Assembly: GCA_002411015.1 (NCBI GenBank)
Contig: DHPY01000040.1
Location: 35,916-55,263 of the forward strand
Source: Armatimonadetes bacterium UBA5352
GTDB taxonomy: Bacteria > Armatimonadota > Zipacnadia > Zipacnadales > UBA5352
DNA length: 19,348 nt
Reading direction: 5' to 3'
The position numbers were made by a program, and so were the translations under genes. Below are positions 5,498-12,280 of this stretch, piece after piece (the stretch's first letter is position 1; each line of letters begins with the position of its first letter). The notes under the pieces were generated by a model. The model saw only the letters and a program-made list of their open reading frames with translations, made no database searches and was not told the DNA's origin.

Positions 5498-7114
5498 ATG
5501 CCACGCCTGCGGTTCTTTGACGGCAATGCGATGATCGGGTGGCGCGCCGCTCCCCATCCGGAGACCATCTGGCACCCGCGCGACTTCGCCCGCGACTACG
5601 CCTACTACGGGATCGGCGCTGCGCTCGTGCACAGCGCCTCCGCGATCGAGTACCACCAGGACTACGGCAACCGCCGGCTGCTGGAGGAGATCCGCGACAT
5701 CCCGGGCCTCCTCCCGGAGTGGGTGCTGCTGCCGCATCACACGCATGAGATCGCGCCGGCGGATGAGCTGATCCCGGAGATGCTGGAGCTTGGCGTACGA
5801 GCGGCCCGCATCCTGCCGAAGACCCACGGCTGGCCGATGAGCGACGGGGTGGCCGGGCCGCTGCTGAACGAGCTCCATGAGCGCTGCATCCCCCTCTTCG
5901 TTGACGTCACCGAGCTTGGCATAGACGCCGCGGTCAGCCTCTGCGAGCGCCTGCCGGAGCTTCCGGTGATCCTCTGCGGCGTCGGCTGGGGGACCGACCG
6001 GCAGATCGAGCCGGCGCTGGAGCGCGTGCCGAACCTCTACATCGAGACCCACGCGTTCCAGGGCCATCGCGCCTATGAGCGGGTGGCGAGGCAGTTCGGC
6101 GCCGATCGCCTGATCTTCGGCACCGGCCTGCCGGACTGCAGCCCGGGTGCCGCCATGATGATGTCGCTCTACGAGGACATCACCGATGAGGAGCGCGAGA
6201 TGATCGCGGGCGGCAACCTCCTGCGGCTGTTGAAGGGTGTCAAGACCGATGCGCCCTCGCCGATAGACGAGATCCCGCTGGTGGAGCCGCCGAAGGATGA
6301 CGACCCGATCGTCGCTACCATGCGCGAGGGCCGGCCGCTCACCGAGGAGTTCATCTTCGACGCGCACGGGCACATCGGCCACGAGGGCTCGATGGGCATC
6401 GCGCGCATGCAACTCCCGTGGAACGACGGCGACGGCCTCGTCGGCACGATGGATCGGCTGGGGATTGACCGCTGCATCGTCAGCACCTGGAGCGGGATCA
6501 CGCACGGTGACCCGGAGAGCAACGACATCATGCTGCGGGCGGTCGAGCGCCATCCCGGGCGGCTGCTCGCATACGGTACGATCAGCCCGCGCTACCCGGA
6601 GGCCGCTGCGGAGGAGATGCGGCGTGTCTTCCGCAACGAGCTGGTGGTCGGCTACAAGCCGTACCCGCCGCGCCAGATGGTGCCGCTGACGGACATCCGC
6701 CACCGGCCGATGCTGGAGTGGGCCGATCGCAACGGAGCGCCGGTGCTCTGCCACGGCGGGCTCTCCCCGCAGCAGAGCGTGACGCCCGACCAGCTCGCAT
6801 GGCTGGCGCCGATCTACCCGAACGCGAAGTTCCTGCTCGCCCACGCCGGCAGCTCCTGGGCACTGGCAGATGAGTTGATCGCCACCTGCCGCCGGTGGGA
6901 GAACGTCTATGCGGAGATCACCTACACCGCCATCCTCTACGGCCTCGTGGAGTACTTCGTGCGGGAGCTTGGTCGCGAGCGGACCCTCTTCGGCACCGAC
7001 TGCGTGATGCGCGATGCCGCGCCGCAGCTTGGCTGGGCAGCGTGGGCGCAGATACCGCTCGAGGACAAGCGACTGGTGCTCGGAGGAAACATTGTGCGCA
7101 TACTCGGTGTCTGA
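5498..7114 (+). CDS. Tandem Amidohydrolase_2 protein, N-terminal half catalytically degenerate
   Basis: A 538-residue protein made of two TIM-barrel amidohydrolase (Amidohydrolase_2, PF04909-like) units. The C-terminal unit (about 285-538) keeps the metal and catalytic residues: D288-A-H290-G-H292, H419 (VLCHGG), H449 (LLAHAG) and D501 (FGTDCV). In the N-terminal unit (about 1-265) the matching positions are N10 and M12 (FFDGNAMIG), D136 (LFVDVTE), G161 (ILCGVGWG) and G210 (FGTGLPD), so it can hardly bind a metal in the usual way. The family includes decarboxylases and hydrolases; the substrate is unknown. The start at 5498 has GAGGAGG seven bases upstream, while longer in-frame starts run inside queC. 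It is 26 bp downstream of queC and probably on the same transcript, though no link to queuosine is known. Confidence 0.88.
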   Translation: MPRLRFFDGNAMIGWRAAPHPETIWHPRDFARDYAYYGIGAALVHSASAIEYHQDYGNRRLLEEIRDIPGLLPEWVLLPHHTHEIAPADELIPEMLELGVRAARILPKTHGWPMSDGVAGPLLNELHERCIPLFVDVTELGIDAAVSLCERLPELPVILCGVGWGTDRQIEPALERVPNLYIETHAFQGHRAYERVARQFGADRLIFGTGLPDCSPGAAMMMSLYEDITDEEREMIAGGNLLRLLKGVKTDAPSPIDEIPLVEPPKDDDPIVATMREGRPLTEEFIFDAHGHIGHEGSMGIARMQLPWNDGDGLVGTMDRLGIDRCIVSTWSGITHGDPESNDIMLRAVERHPGRLLAYGTISPRYPEAAAEEMRRVFRNELVVGYKPYPPRQMVPLTDIRHRPMLEWADRNGAPVLCHGGLSPQQSVTPDQLAWLAPIYPNAKFLLAHAGSSWALADELIATCRRWENVYAEITYTAILYGLVEYFVRELGRERTLFGTDCVMRDAAPQLGWAAWAQIPLEDKRLVLGGNIVRILGV

Positions 7115-7182
7115 AAGATAGCAGGTGGACGGCAGCAGGGCAGCGGGAACGCAAGTACGCTGGGAATGCGAGGTGGGGGCAA

Positions 7183-7893
7183 ATGTCCGAGCTGATACTG
7201 GTGATAGAAGATGAGGCGCCGGTGCAGGAAGCGATCGTCCGGGCGCTTCAGGCCGCGGGGATGCGCGTGATCACCGCAAGCGATGGCGAGCGGGGGCTGG
7301 AGTTGCTGCGTGCGGAGAGCCCCGATCTCGTCCTGCTGGACCTGATCCTCCCCAAGATCGGCGGCATGGACGTGTGCACCGTCATCCGCGAGCACTCAGA
7401 GGTGCCGGTGGTGATGCTGACCGGGCTGGCTGCGGAGGATGACCGCGTGGAGGGGCTGACGCGCGGCGCGGATGACTACATCACGAAGCCGTTCCGCGCG
7501 AGGGAGCTTGCGGCGCGCATTCGAGCGGTGCTGCGCCGCAGCCCCTATTGGTCGAGCGATGATCACGAGCTGATCGAGATCGGTGCGCTGAAGATCAAGC
7601 CGGCCGCGCGCGAGGTCTGGCTGCACGGAAATCAGATCAGCCTCACGCCCAAGGAGTTCGATGTGCTGGAGTACCTGGCGCGGAACGAGGGGACGCTGGT
7701 GACGCGCGACCAGATCCTCGAGCGGGTGTGGGGTGGGGAAGACTACATCGACCCGCGCACGCTCGATGTGCACATCCGCTGGCTGCGCGAGAAGCTTGAG
7801 GTGAACCCATCCGAGCCCGAGCGCCTGCTGACGCGGCGCAGAAAGGGGTACCGGCTGATCGCGCTGGAGAGTGACGAGGCCGAAGAGTGCTAG
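7183..7893 (+). CDS. OmpR/PhoB-family response regulator
   Basis: A 236-residue two-domain transcription factor. The receiver domain (about 4-117) shows the acidic pair E9-D10, phosphoacceptor D53 (LLDLILP), T80 and K102 (ITKPF). The winged-helix DNA-binding domain (about 132-228) has SLTPKEFDVLEYLARNEG and the recognition-helix region RTLDVHIRWLREKL, ending in the RRKGYRL wing. The ATG at 7183 follows GAGGTGGGGG. No histidine kinase is adjacent on either strand, so its input is unknown. It lies 68 bp after the amidohydrolase gene. Its TAG overlaps the stop codon of the convergent FmdE-like gene. Confidence 0.94.
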   Translation: MSELILVIEDEAPVQEAIVRALQAAGMRVITASDGERGLELLRAESPDLVLLDLILPKIGGMDVCTVIREHSEVPVVMLTGLAAEDDRVEGLTRGADDYITKPFRARELAARIRAVLRRSPYWSSDDHELIEIGALKIKPAAREVWLHGNQISLTPKEFDVLEYLARNEGTLVTRDQILERVWGGEDYIDPRTLDVHIRWLREKLEVNPSEPERLLTRRRKGYRLIALESDEAEEC

Positions 7894-8330
7894 AGCGGCT
7901 CGAAGAGCTCTTCGTCGGTCATCTCGAGCACACGCAGCGCACCGGCCTCCGGATCGCCCTCAGCGAGCCAGGCGGCGAACTGGCCGACCAGACCGCGGCG
8001 CGGCATGACGGTGATGCTCGCGCCGTTGTCGTTGCCGGTCACGGTGACGGAGACCTCGTCGCTCGCGACGAACTCGATGTTCCGCTTCCCGAGGGTACAG
8101 CCGGTACTGTACTGCACGCCATCCATGAAGCATGAGGGCGGCGGACCGTCCGGGCAGCGGACCGAAGCACGCAGGCCAAAGTGCGATGGCAGACCAAGCT
8201 CGCGAAGCGCCAGCAGCCCCGCGCGGTAGCCGAGCATTGCGAACGGGCCCAGGTGGCCGTGGAAATCCCGGAGACGATCGAGCAGTTGCTCGCGGCTGAA
8301 ATCGCGAGCGTGGCTATGCAGTTCCGCCAT
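7890..8330 (-). CDS. FmdE-like (PF02663) zinc/cysteine protein
   Basis: A 146-residue protein of the FmdE family, named after a gene near molybdenum formylmethanofuran dehydrogenase but widespread in organisms that lack that enzyme. Seen: FHGHLGPFAMLGYRAG (23-38), the cysteine block with C59 and C67 (RCPDGPPPSC), then FMDGVQYSTGCTLGKRNI (68-85) with C78. The usual HGHxCP cysteine is Leu27, a variation I recall in stand-alone homologues. Metal binding is likely; the function is unknown. It is the third gene of the leftward nif3 operon. Its ATG is 5 bp beyond the stop of the zinc-ribbon gene and its AAGGAG lies at the very end of that gene. The ATG at 8330 is preferred because longer frames run backward into the upstream gene. 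Confidence 0.85.
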   Translation of the reverse strand: MAELHSHARDFSREQLLDRLRDFHGHLGPFAMLGYRAGLLALRELGLPSHFGLRASVRCPDGPPPSCFMDGVQYSTGCTLGKRNIEFVASDEVSVTVTGNDNGASITVMPRRGLVGQFAAWLAEGDPEAGALRVLEMTDEELFEPL

Positions 8331-8335
8331 GGTGT

Positions 8336-9049
8336 CTACTCCTTGACGACTACGAGGATGCGGCGGCAGTTCTCGCACTTCACAATCTCGCCGCCACGCT
8401 GGACCATGGGCATCCGAACGCGCGGAATGGCGAGGTGGCATTCGGAGCAGCATCCGCCGCGCACGACGGAGACCGCGATGCCCTGCTCGCGCCTGCGGCC
8501 GTCCTCGTAGGCCCGAACAAGCTGCGGGGGAAGCTGCGGCACGAGCTCCTCACGCACCGCCCGAAGCTCCGCTATCTCCTTGCGGGCCTTCGCGGTCGTC
8601 TCCTCGAAACTCTCCACGATCCGTGCATGCTTGGCGCGCTGCGACTCGGTCTTCCCGCGCTGCGCATTGGTGCGATCCTCAAGCTCCTCGATCTCATCCA
8701 GCAACTCGAGGATCATGTCCTCGTGGCGATGGACGTTGCGCTCAAGCTCGTTGATCTTCTTCTCCAGCGACGCAAGCTCTTTCGGGTCTGAGACCATGCC
8801 ACCGTAAGCGCGATCGCTCTTCTCTTTCCGCTCGTCCTCGACGCCCTTCATGTCAAGTTCGAGCTTGCGCTGGTGGGCCTGCTTGTGGTGAAGCTGCTCC
8901 TCAAGCTCGGCCAGCGCCGCCTCGTCCGCGACGAGCTGCTCCGCCGCGGAGCTGCCGTCGTCCGCGCTCGCGATGATCGTTCTGCGATCCGCGATGGCGC
9001 AGTCGGTTACCTGCAGTTCCCAGAGCCGCCGGAAGTCCTCGGATGTCAT
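8336..9049 (-). CDS. Coiled-coil protein with C4-type zinc ribbon (DUF164/CdsZ-like)
   Basis: A 237-residue protein of the HP0958/CT398 type. A long alpha-helical hairpin occupies about 1-175 and is rich in Glu, Lys, Arg and Leu heptads, with the family-typical DPKELASLEKKINELE at 88-103. It is followed by a zinc ribbon whose ligands are C201-x2-C204 and C225-x2-C228. Homologues bind RNA or secretion/flagellar proteins, but no shared role is established for the wide family. The start has AGGAG about ten bases upstream. It sits 48 bp after the Nif3 gene and 5 bp before the FmdE-like gene. Pairing of a Nif3 gene with a DUF164 gene is common in bacteria, which supports a single operon. Confidence 0.9.
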   Translation of the reverse strand: MTSEDFRRLWELQVTDCAIADRRTIIASADDGSSAAEQLVADEAALAELEEQLHHKQAHQRKLELDMKGVEDERKEKSDRAYGGMVSDPKELASLEKKINELERNVHRHEDMILELLDEIEELEDRTNAQRGKTESQRAKHARIVESFEETTAKARKEIAELRAVREELVPQLPPQLVRAYEDGRRREQGIAVSVVRGGCCSECHLAIPRVRMPMVQRGGEIVKCENCRRILVVVKE

Positions 9050-9097
9050 CAGGCACCCACTCCTGCTTGCGATCTTCAGAACGGCACCCGGTGGCTC

Positions 9098-9883
9098 TCA
9101 GCCCGCGGGTGCGAATGGATCGGTCACGACAGTGGACTCCACGACCGGGACATCCTGGGGCAAACGCTCGCGCAGATACGCCGCCACTTTGCCGACGACC
9201 GGCCGTTCGGTCGCGTAGTGCGTTGCGTCTATCACCGTGAGCCCGAGGCTTAGCGCATCCAGCGCGTCGTGGTGCTTGAGATCGCCGCACAGCAGTGCCT
9301 CGGCGCTCGCTGCCGCCGCAGCCTCCACGGCGTCACCGCCGGAGCCGGGCATCAGTGCGAGCGAACGCACCTGGCGCCCCCTGTCGCCGACCACTGTAAC
9401 GCGCGCCGGTCGCAGGGCCTGGCGGACGTGCTCCACCAGCGATTCAACGCGCGGGGCATGCGGGAGGTTCCCCACGGTGCCCAGGCTCACCTCGCGCTCC
9501 GCAAGAAGGGGCCGCGCCTGCTCTATCCCGAGCGCCTCAGCAAGCGCGACCGCCGTGCCTATGCTCTGTGAGGCATCGAGGTTCGTGTGCGCGACGTAGA
9601 CAGCGAGATCATCCTCGAGCAGCCGCTCGATCAGCGCGCCGAGGGGCTGGTCTGTGCGCAGGGAGCGTAGCGGCCGGAAGATGAGCGGATGATGGGCGAG
9701 GATCAGGTTCGTGCCGAGGCGTGACGCCTCATCGGCGACCTCGAGCGTGACCTCCAGGCAGACCAGTACGCCGTAGCAGGTGGCCGTTGGAGAGCCTGCG
9801 AGCAGGCCCACGTTGTCCCACTCGAGCGCGGTGGACGGGGGCGCGGCAGCTTCGATCTGCCTGATGACGCTGGAAACGAGCAT
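9098..9883 (-). CDS. Nif3-like dinuclear metal-centre protein (DUF34/YbgI)
   Basis: A 261-residue member of the NIF3/DUF34 family, hexameric proteins with a two-metal site that have been linked to GTP cyclohydrolase-like and metal-related roles without a settled reaction. Visible ligands are H64-H65 (AHHPLIF), D103 (AHTNLD), and H222 and E226 (DATHYATE). The EWDNVGLLAG block at 21-30 is also typical. Size fits the short bacterial form without the PII-like insertion. The ATG at 9883 is chosen because AGAAGGAG ends six bases before it; the in-frame ATG at 9889 would touch the Shine-Dalgarno. The CIRCE operator lies in its leader, nine bases before the Shine-Dalgarno, so HrcA control is likely. 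It heads the operon with the DUF164 and FmdE-like genes. Confidence 0.92.
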   Translation of the reverse strand: MLVSSVIRQIEAAAPPSTALEWDNVGLLAGSPTATCYGVLVCLEVTLEVADEASRLGTNLILAHHPLIFRPLRSLRTDQPLGALIERLLEDDLAVYVAHTNLDASQSIGTAVALAEALGIEQARPLLAEREVSLGTVGNLPHAPRVESLVEHVRQALRPARVTVVGDRGRQVRSLALMPGSGGDAVEAAAAASAEALLCGDLKHHDALDALSLGLTVIDATHYATERPVVGKVAAYLRERLPQDVPVVESTVVTDPFAPAG

Positions 9884-9906
9884 CTGCATCTCCTTCTGCC
9901 CGGAAG

Positions 9907-9933
9907 TTAGCACTCACACGACACGAGTGCTAA
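9907..9933. promoter_or_regulatory. CIRCE operator (HrcA-binding inverted repeat)
   Basis: TTAGCACTC (9907-9915), nine bases, then GAGTGCTAA (9925-9933): a perfect match to the CIRCE consensus TTAGCACTC-N9-GAGTGCTAA, the site of the heat-shock repressor HrcA. It lies between the promoter region and the Shine-Dalgarno of the leftward nif3 gene, the classical placement for CIRCE. It also sits 16 bp upstream of the -35 box of the rightward FmdB-type gene. No groES, groEL, dnaK or hrcA is in the window. Confidence 0.93.
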
Positions 9934-9949
9934 ACGGCCGGCGCGCTGC

Positions 9950-9978
9950 TTGACTCCCCATTGTGCAGGGTGTATACT
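9950..9978 (+). promoter_or_regulatory. Promoter of the FmdB-type gene
   Basis: TTGACT at 9950-9955 and TATACT at 9973-9978 are separated by 17 bp, close to the sigma70 consensus. The leader of roughly 35 bases includes GGGAGG at 10005-10010 before the ATG at 10021. Confidence 0.72.
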
Positions 9979-10001
9979 CTCTCCTGTCCCAAGAGAGCCA
10001 A
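9971..10001 (-). promoter_or_regulatory. Candidate leftward promoter of the nif3 operon
   Basis: On the minus strand, TTGGCT (10001-9996) and TATACA (9976-9971) are 19 bp apart. The -10 box shares the self-complementary GTATAC core with the rightward -10 box. Transcripts would start near 9964, placing CIRCE in the 5' leader. The 19-bp spacing is long, so this is tentative. Confidence 0.35.
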
Positions 10002-10020
10002 TCCGGGAGGCGTTGTGCCC

Positions 10021-10290
10021 ATGCCGACCTATGACTACCGATGTGAGAAGTGCGGCCAGGTCTTCGAGATGTCGCACGCTTTCGACGCCAAGCCGCCCGA
10101 GACCTGTTGCGATGAGCATTGTGATGGCACGCTGCGGCGCATCTTCAGCCCGCCCACGATCATCTTCAAGGGCAGCGGCTGGCACGTGAACGACTACGGA
10201 CGCGGCAGCAACGGCAGCGGAAAGCGCTCGCCCTCGCCCGAGTCCAAGGTAGAGGAAGCCAGGGAGAAGATCGAGGCGGGCGGCGACTAG
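10021..10290 (+). CDS. FmdB-family small zinc-ribbon protein
   Basis: An 89-residue protein of the FmdB/CxxC_CXXC_SSSS family. It opens with the family hallmark MPTYDYRCEKCGQVFE (C8, C11), has a second cysteine group around 35-40 (ETCCDEHCDG) that would complete the zinc site, then RRIFSPPTIIFKGSGWHVNDYG, which is near-universal in the family, and a Gly/Ser/Lys-rich tail that ends in a short charged helix. The second pair is CxxxxC or CCxxxC rather than the usual CxxC. Despite old annotation as a regulator of formamidase, the function is unknown. The ATG at 10021 is chosen for the family start; a GTG two codons earlier is possible. It diverges from the nif3 operon and may also feel HrcA bound at CIRCE. 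Confidence 0.9.
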   Translation: MPTYDYRCEKCGQVFEMSHAFDAKPPETCCDEHCDGTLRRIFSPPTIIFKGSGWHVNDYGRGSNGSGKRSPSPESKVEEAREKIEAGGD

Positions 10291-10319
10291 ATCCGCATCT
10301 CCCGAGCACTGCCCCCGGT

Positions 10320-10356
10320 CGCGGCTCACCGCCGCGGCCGTTGCCGTGTACGGCCG
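10320..10356. terminator. Paired hairpins between convergent genes
   Basis: CGCGGC (10320-10325) pairs with GCCGCG (10331-10336) across TCACC. Next to it, CGGCCGT (10335-10341) pairs with ACGGCCG (10350-10356) across eight bases. The two overlap by two bases, so they may be alternatives. They fill the 66-bp gap between two converging genes and could end transcription in both directions, but there is no T-run. Confidence 0.3.
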
Positions 10357-11445
10357 TCATGGGCGGATGATCACCTTGATGGCGCCGGTCTCATGTTTGT
10401 TCGCGGCTACCTCGAAAGCCTTCACGGCGTCGGCGAGGGCAAAGCTATGCGTGATCATCGGCTCGACCACGATCTCGCGCGAGGCGATCAGCTCGAGCCC
10501 CCGTGCGAAGTCCTCAGGCAGGTTGTTGCTCGAAGTGGTGACGGTGCGCTCGCCTGCGAGGCAGGCTGTCTCAAGCCGCAACCCCTCCGCAGCCCCGGCC
10601 ATCAGCATCAGCATCCCGCCGGGCGCGAGATGTCTGAGCGCGGCCTGCTGCATCGCAAGGGCGCCGGTGCTGTCGAAGATCGCGTCGAAAGCCCCTCCGG
10701 CCGCTTCGACCAGTTCGCCGACGACCTCATCGGGCGCTGCCCCGCGGCCGTCAACCGCGGCATCGAGCCCGAGTCCCCCAGCACATTCCAGCGCAGCGTC
10801 GTAGACGTCGGTGGTCACGACGCGATCCGCGCCCCAGGTTCGCGCGGCCTGCGCGATCAGCATCCCGATCGGCCCGGCTCCGAGCACTGTCACCCGGTCG
10901 CCCGAGCGCACCCCCGCCCGCCGAACCGCATGGATAGCGACGCCGAGGCCGTCGAGGAAGGTGGCCTGTTCAAAGCTGACCGACTCCGGCAGCTCATACA
11001 CGTTCGCCCGCCAGACCGGCATGTACTGGGCCATGCCGCCCGGGTTAAACTCGCGATCCTCCCAGCCCGCGCCGTGGCCGAGGTGCTCGGTGCGCGTGCA
11101 GAGCTGGCTGAGACCGCGGAGGCACTCCCGGCAGTGCCCGCAGGTGCGGAAGGCCAGCAGTCCTGCGCGCACGGTGCTCCCCTCGAGCGAAACCGTCCCG
11201 CCCACTTCGTGGCCGAGGATCATGTTCGGCGGGTTCGGCTTCTCGTAGCCGAGCGTGTGCTTTGCCCAGGGGTTCTCTCCCGCGAGGTAGCGCAGGTCGC
11301 TGCCGCAGATCCCGCAGGCGGCGACCTCGCATATCACTTCGCCAGGCCCCGGCACGGGCATCGGGACGTCGCGCACCGTGAGTCGCCGGGGCCCTTCAAG
11401 CACCGCCGCCAGCATCTGGCTCATTGCCTGCCGCACCTCAATCAT
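10357..11445 (-). CDS. Zinc-dependent medium-chain alcohol dehydrogenase
   Basis: A 362-residue MDR-family dehydrogenase of the threonine/sorbitol dehydrogenase type. Catalytic zinc ligands are C47 (ACGICGSD) and H79-E80 (ILGHEVGG). The structural zinc site is C102, C105, C108 and C116 (CGHCREC...C). The nucleotide-binding motif is GAGPIG (189-194), with D213 at the end of the second strand, which favours NAD+ over NADP+. Substrate is unknown. Starts are uncertain: the ATG at 11445 has AGGAGG only three bases away, while ATGs at 11424 and 11415 would give the more typical 'MLAAVLEGP' beginning. It follows the ECF operon but a terminator lies between, so it is probably expressed separately. 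Confidence 0.93.
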   Translation of the reverse strand: MIEVRQAMSQMLAAVLEGPRRLTVRDVPMPVPGPGEVICEVAACGICGSDLRYLAGENPWAKHTLGYEKPNPPNMILGHEVGGTVSLEGSTVRAGLLAFRTCGHCRECLRGLSQLCTRTEHLGHGAGWEDREFNPGGMAQYMPVWRANVYELPESVSFEQATFLDGLGVAIHAVRRAGVRSGDRVTVLGAGPIGMLIAQAARTWGADRVVTTDVYDAALECAGGLGLDAAVDGRGAAPDEVVGELVEAAGGAFDAIFDSTGALAMQQAALRHLAPGGMLMLMAGAAEGLRLETACLAGERTVTTSSNNLPEDFARGLELIASREIVVEPMITHSFALADAVKAFEVAANKHETGAIKVIIRP

Positions 11446-11464
11446 GTACCTCCTGAGACGAAAG

Positions 11465-11488
11465 GAGGGCCGACTCATCGCGGCCCTC
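11465..11488 (-). terminator. Terminator of the ECF sigma operon
   Basis: Read leftward, GAGGGCCG (11488-11481) pairs perfectly with CGGCCCTC (11472-11465) around an eight-base loop, and CTTTCGTC follows. The stem is eight pairs and GC-rich, with a short, imperfect U-tract. It lies 27 bp after the stop of the repeat protein and just before the Shine-Dalgarno of the dehydrogenase. Confidence 0.6.
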
Positions 11489-11515
11489 ACGGGGATGCTT
11501 CGTCGCGGGCAGCGC

Positions 11516-12280
11516 CTACTCCTCCGGGGGCGCCAAGTCCTCCACGGGCGTGTCGGGCTCAGTCGCGGGCGACAGGATCGTCAGAAGGCCGGGGGTAAGC
11601 TCCGGGTAGCGCTCGGCGAAGATCCCCGCGATCTCCTGCGACAGGTCGGCATAGCGCTCACTGATGAGCAGCGCCACCTCAACCAGGAGATCGGGGTGCT
11701 TCACGAGGACCTCGCGCCGGACCTCCTGCAGCAGGGCGGGGTGCCGCTGCCGGAGGAGAGCCAGCACGTCCTCAAGCAGCGCGCGGTGGCGCTCGCGGAT
11801 CAGCCGCGCAGTCTCAGCCTCGGTGTCCGCGGAGGTGCTCGCTCGGATGTCATCCAGGAGGTCGGGGTAGTCGCGGGCAATCAGTTCAGCGATCTCCTGC
11901 CTCACCTGGGGATAGCGCTCGTTGATCGCGTCCTGCAGGATGCGCTGGGCTTCGATGGCGAGCCGGGGGTATGCGGCCGCCACTCGGGTCTGCAGCTCGC
12001 GCTCGATCGCGGTGAAGATCCCCGGATGGCGCGTCTGCAGCAGCACAAGCAGATCGGTGCTGAAGGTCGGGTAGCGATTGCGGATGAAGCGGAACATGCG
12101 CACACGCTGGTCCTCGGTCGAGTTGCGCATGAGGCTCGCCAGGGTGGTGGAGGCAGCAGTCGGCCGCGGCGCCGCCTGGGCCGTCTCCGCCGCGGGAACA
12201 TCGGCGACGGGCTCCTGCGCCGCAGCCAGCACGGTGGCCAGGATGAGGATGCAGGCGGTTGCCAGGAGCGTTCTGTGCAT
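11516..12280 (-). CDS. Exported protein of 15-residue helical repeats, ECF operon partner
   Basis: A 254-residue protein I do not recognise. Residues 1-21 form a signal peptide (Arg3, hydrophobic core LLATACILILATVLAAA, likely cleavage near AAA-QE). An Ala/Pro/Thr-rich linker runs to about 50. After that comes a repeat of consensus [YH]-P-x-L-L-x-E-[IV]-x-x-L-[IL]-x-x-R. Units start at residues 70, 85, 104, 123, 138, 165, 180, 195, 210 and 225. Most steps are exactly 15; the others are 19 or 27 because of insertions. A unit such as HPALLQEVRREVLVK is amphipathic helix with a Pro at each start. The start codon overlaps the anti-sigma stop (TGATG), so translation is coupled. It is likely periplasmic or envelope-associated, and could be a sensor or effector for the sigma/anti-sigma pair. 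That role is inference. Confidence 0.85.
   Translation of the reverse strand: MHRTLLATACILILATVLAAAQEPVADVPAAETAQAAPRPTAASTTLASLMRNSTEDQRVRMFRFIRNRYPTFSTDLLVLLQTRHPGIFTAIERELQTRVAAAYPRLAIEAQRILQDAINERYPQVRQEIAELIARDYPDLLDDIRASTSADTEAETARLIRERHRALLEDVLALLRQRHPALLQEVRREVLVKHPDLLVEVALLISERYADLSQEIAGIFAERYPELTPGLLTILSPATEPDTPVEDLAPPEE

Noticed and set aside
5474..6844. A 456-codon frame antisense to the double amidohydrolase
   Set aside because: Low-complexity Arg/Ala/His-rich product with no domain, fully covered by a well-supported gene on the other strand.
11516..12280. Lipoprotein signal at Cys10 of the repeat protein
   Set aside because: The Cys lies too early, inside the hydrophobic core, and the preceding residues do not form a good lipobox. 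An ordinary signal peptide cut near residue 21 fits better.
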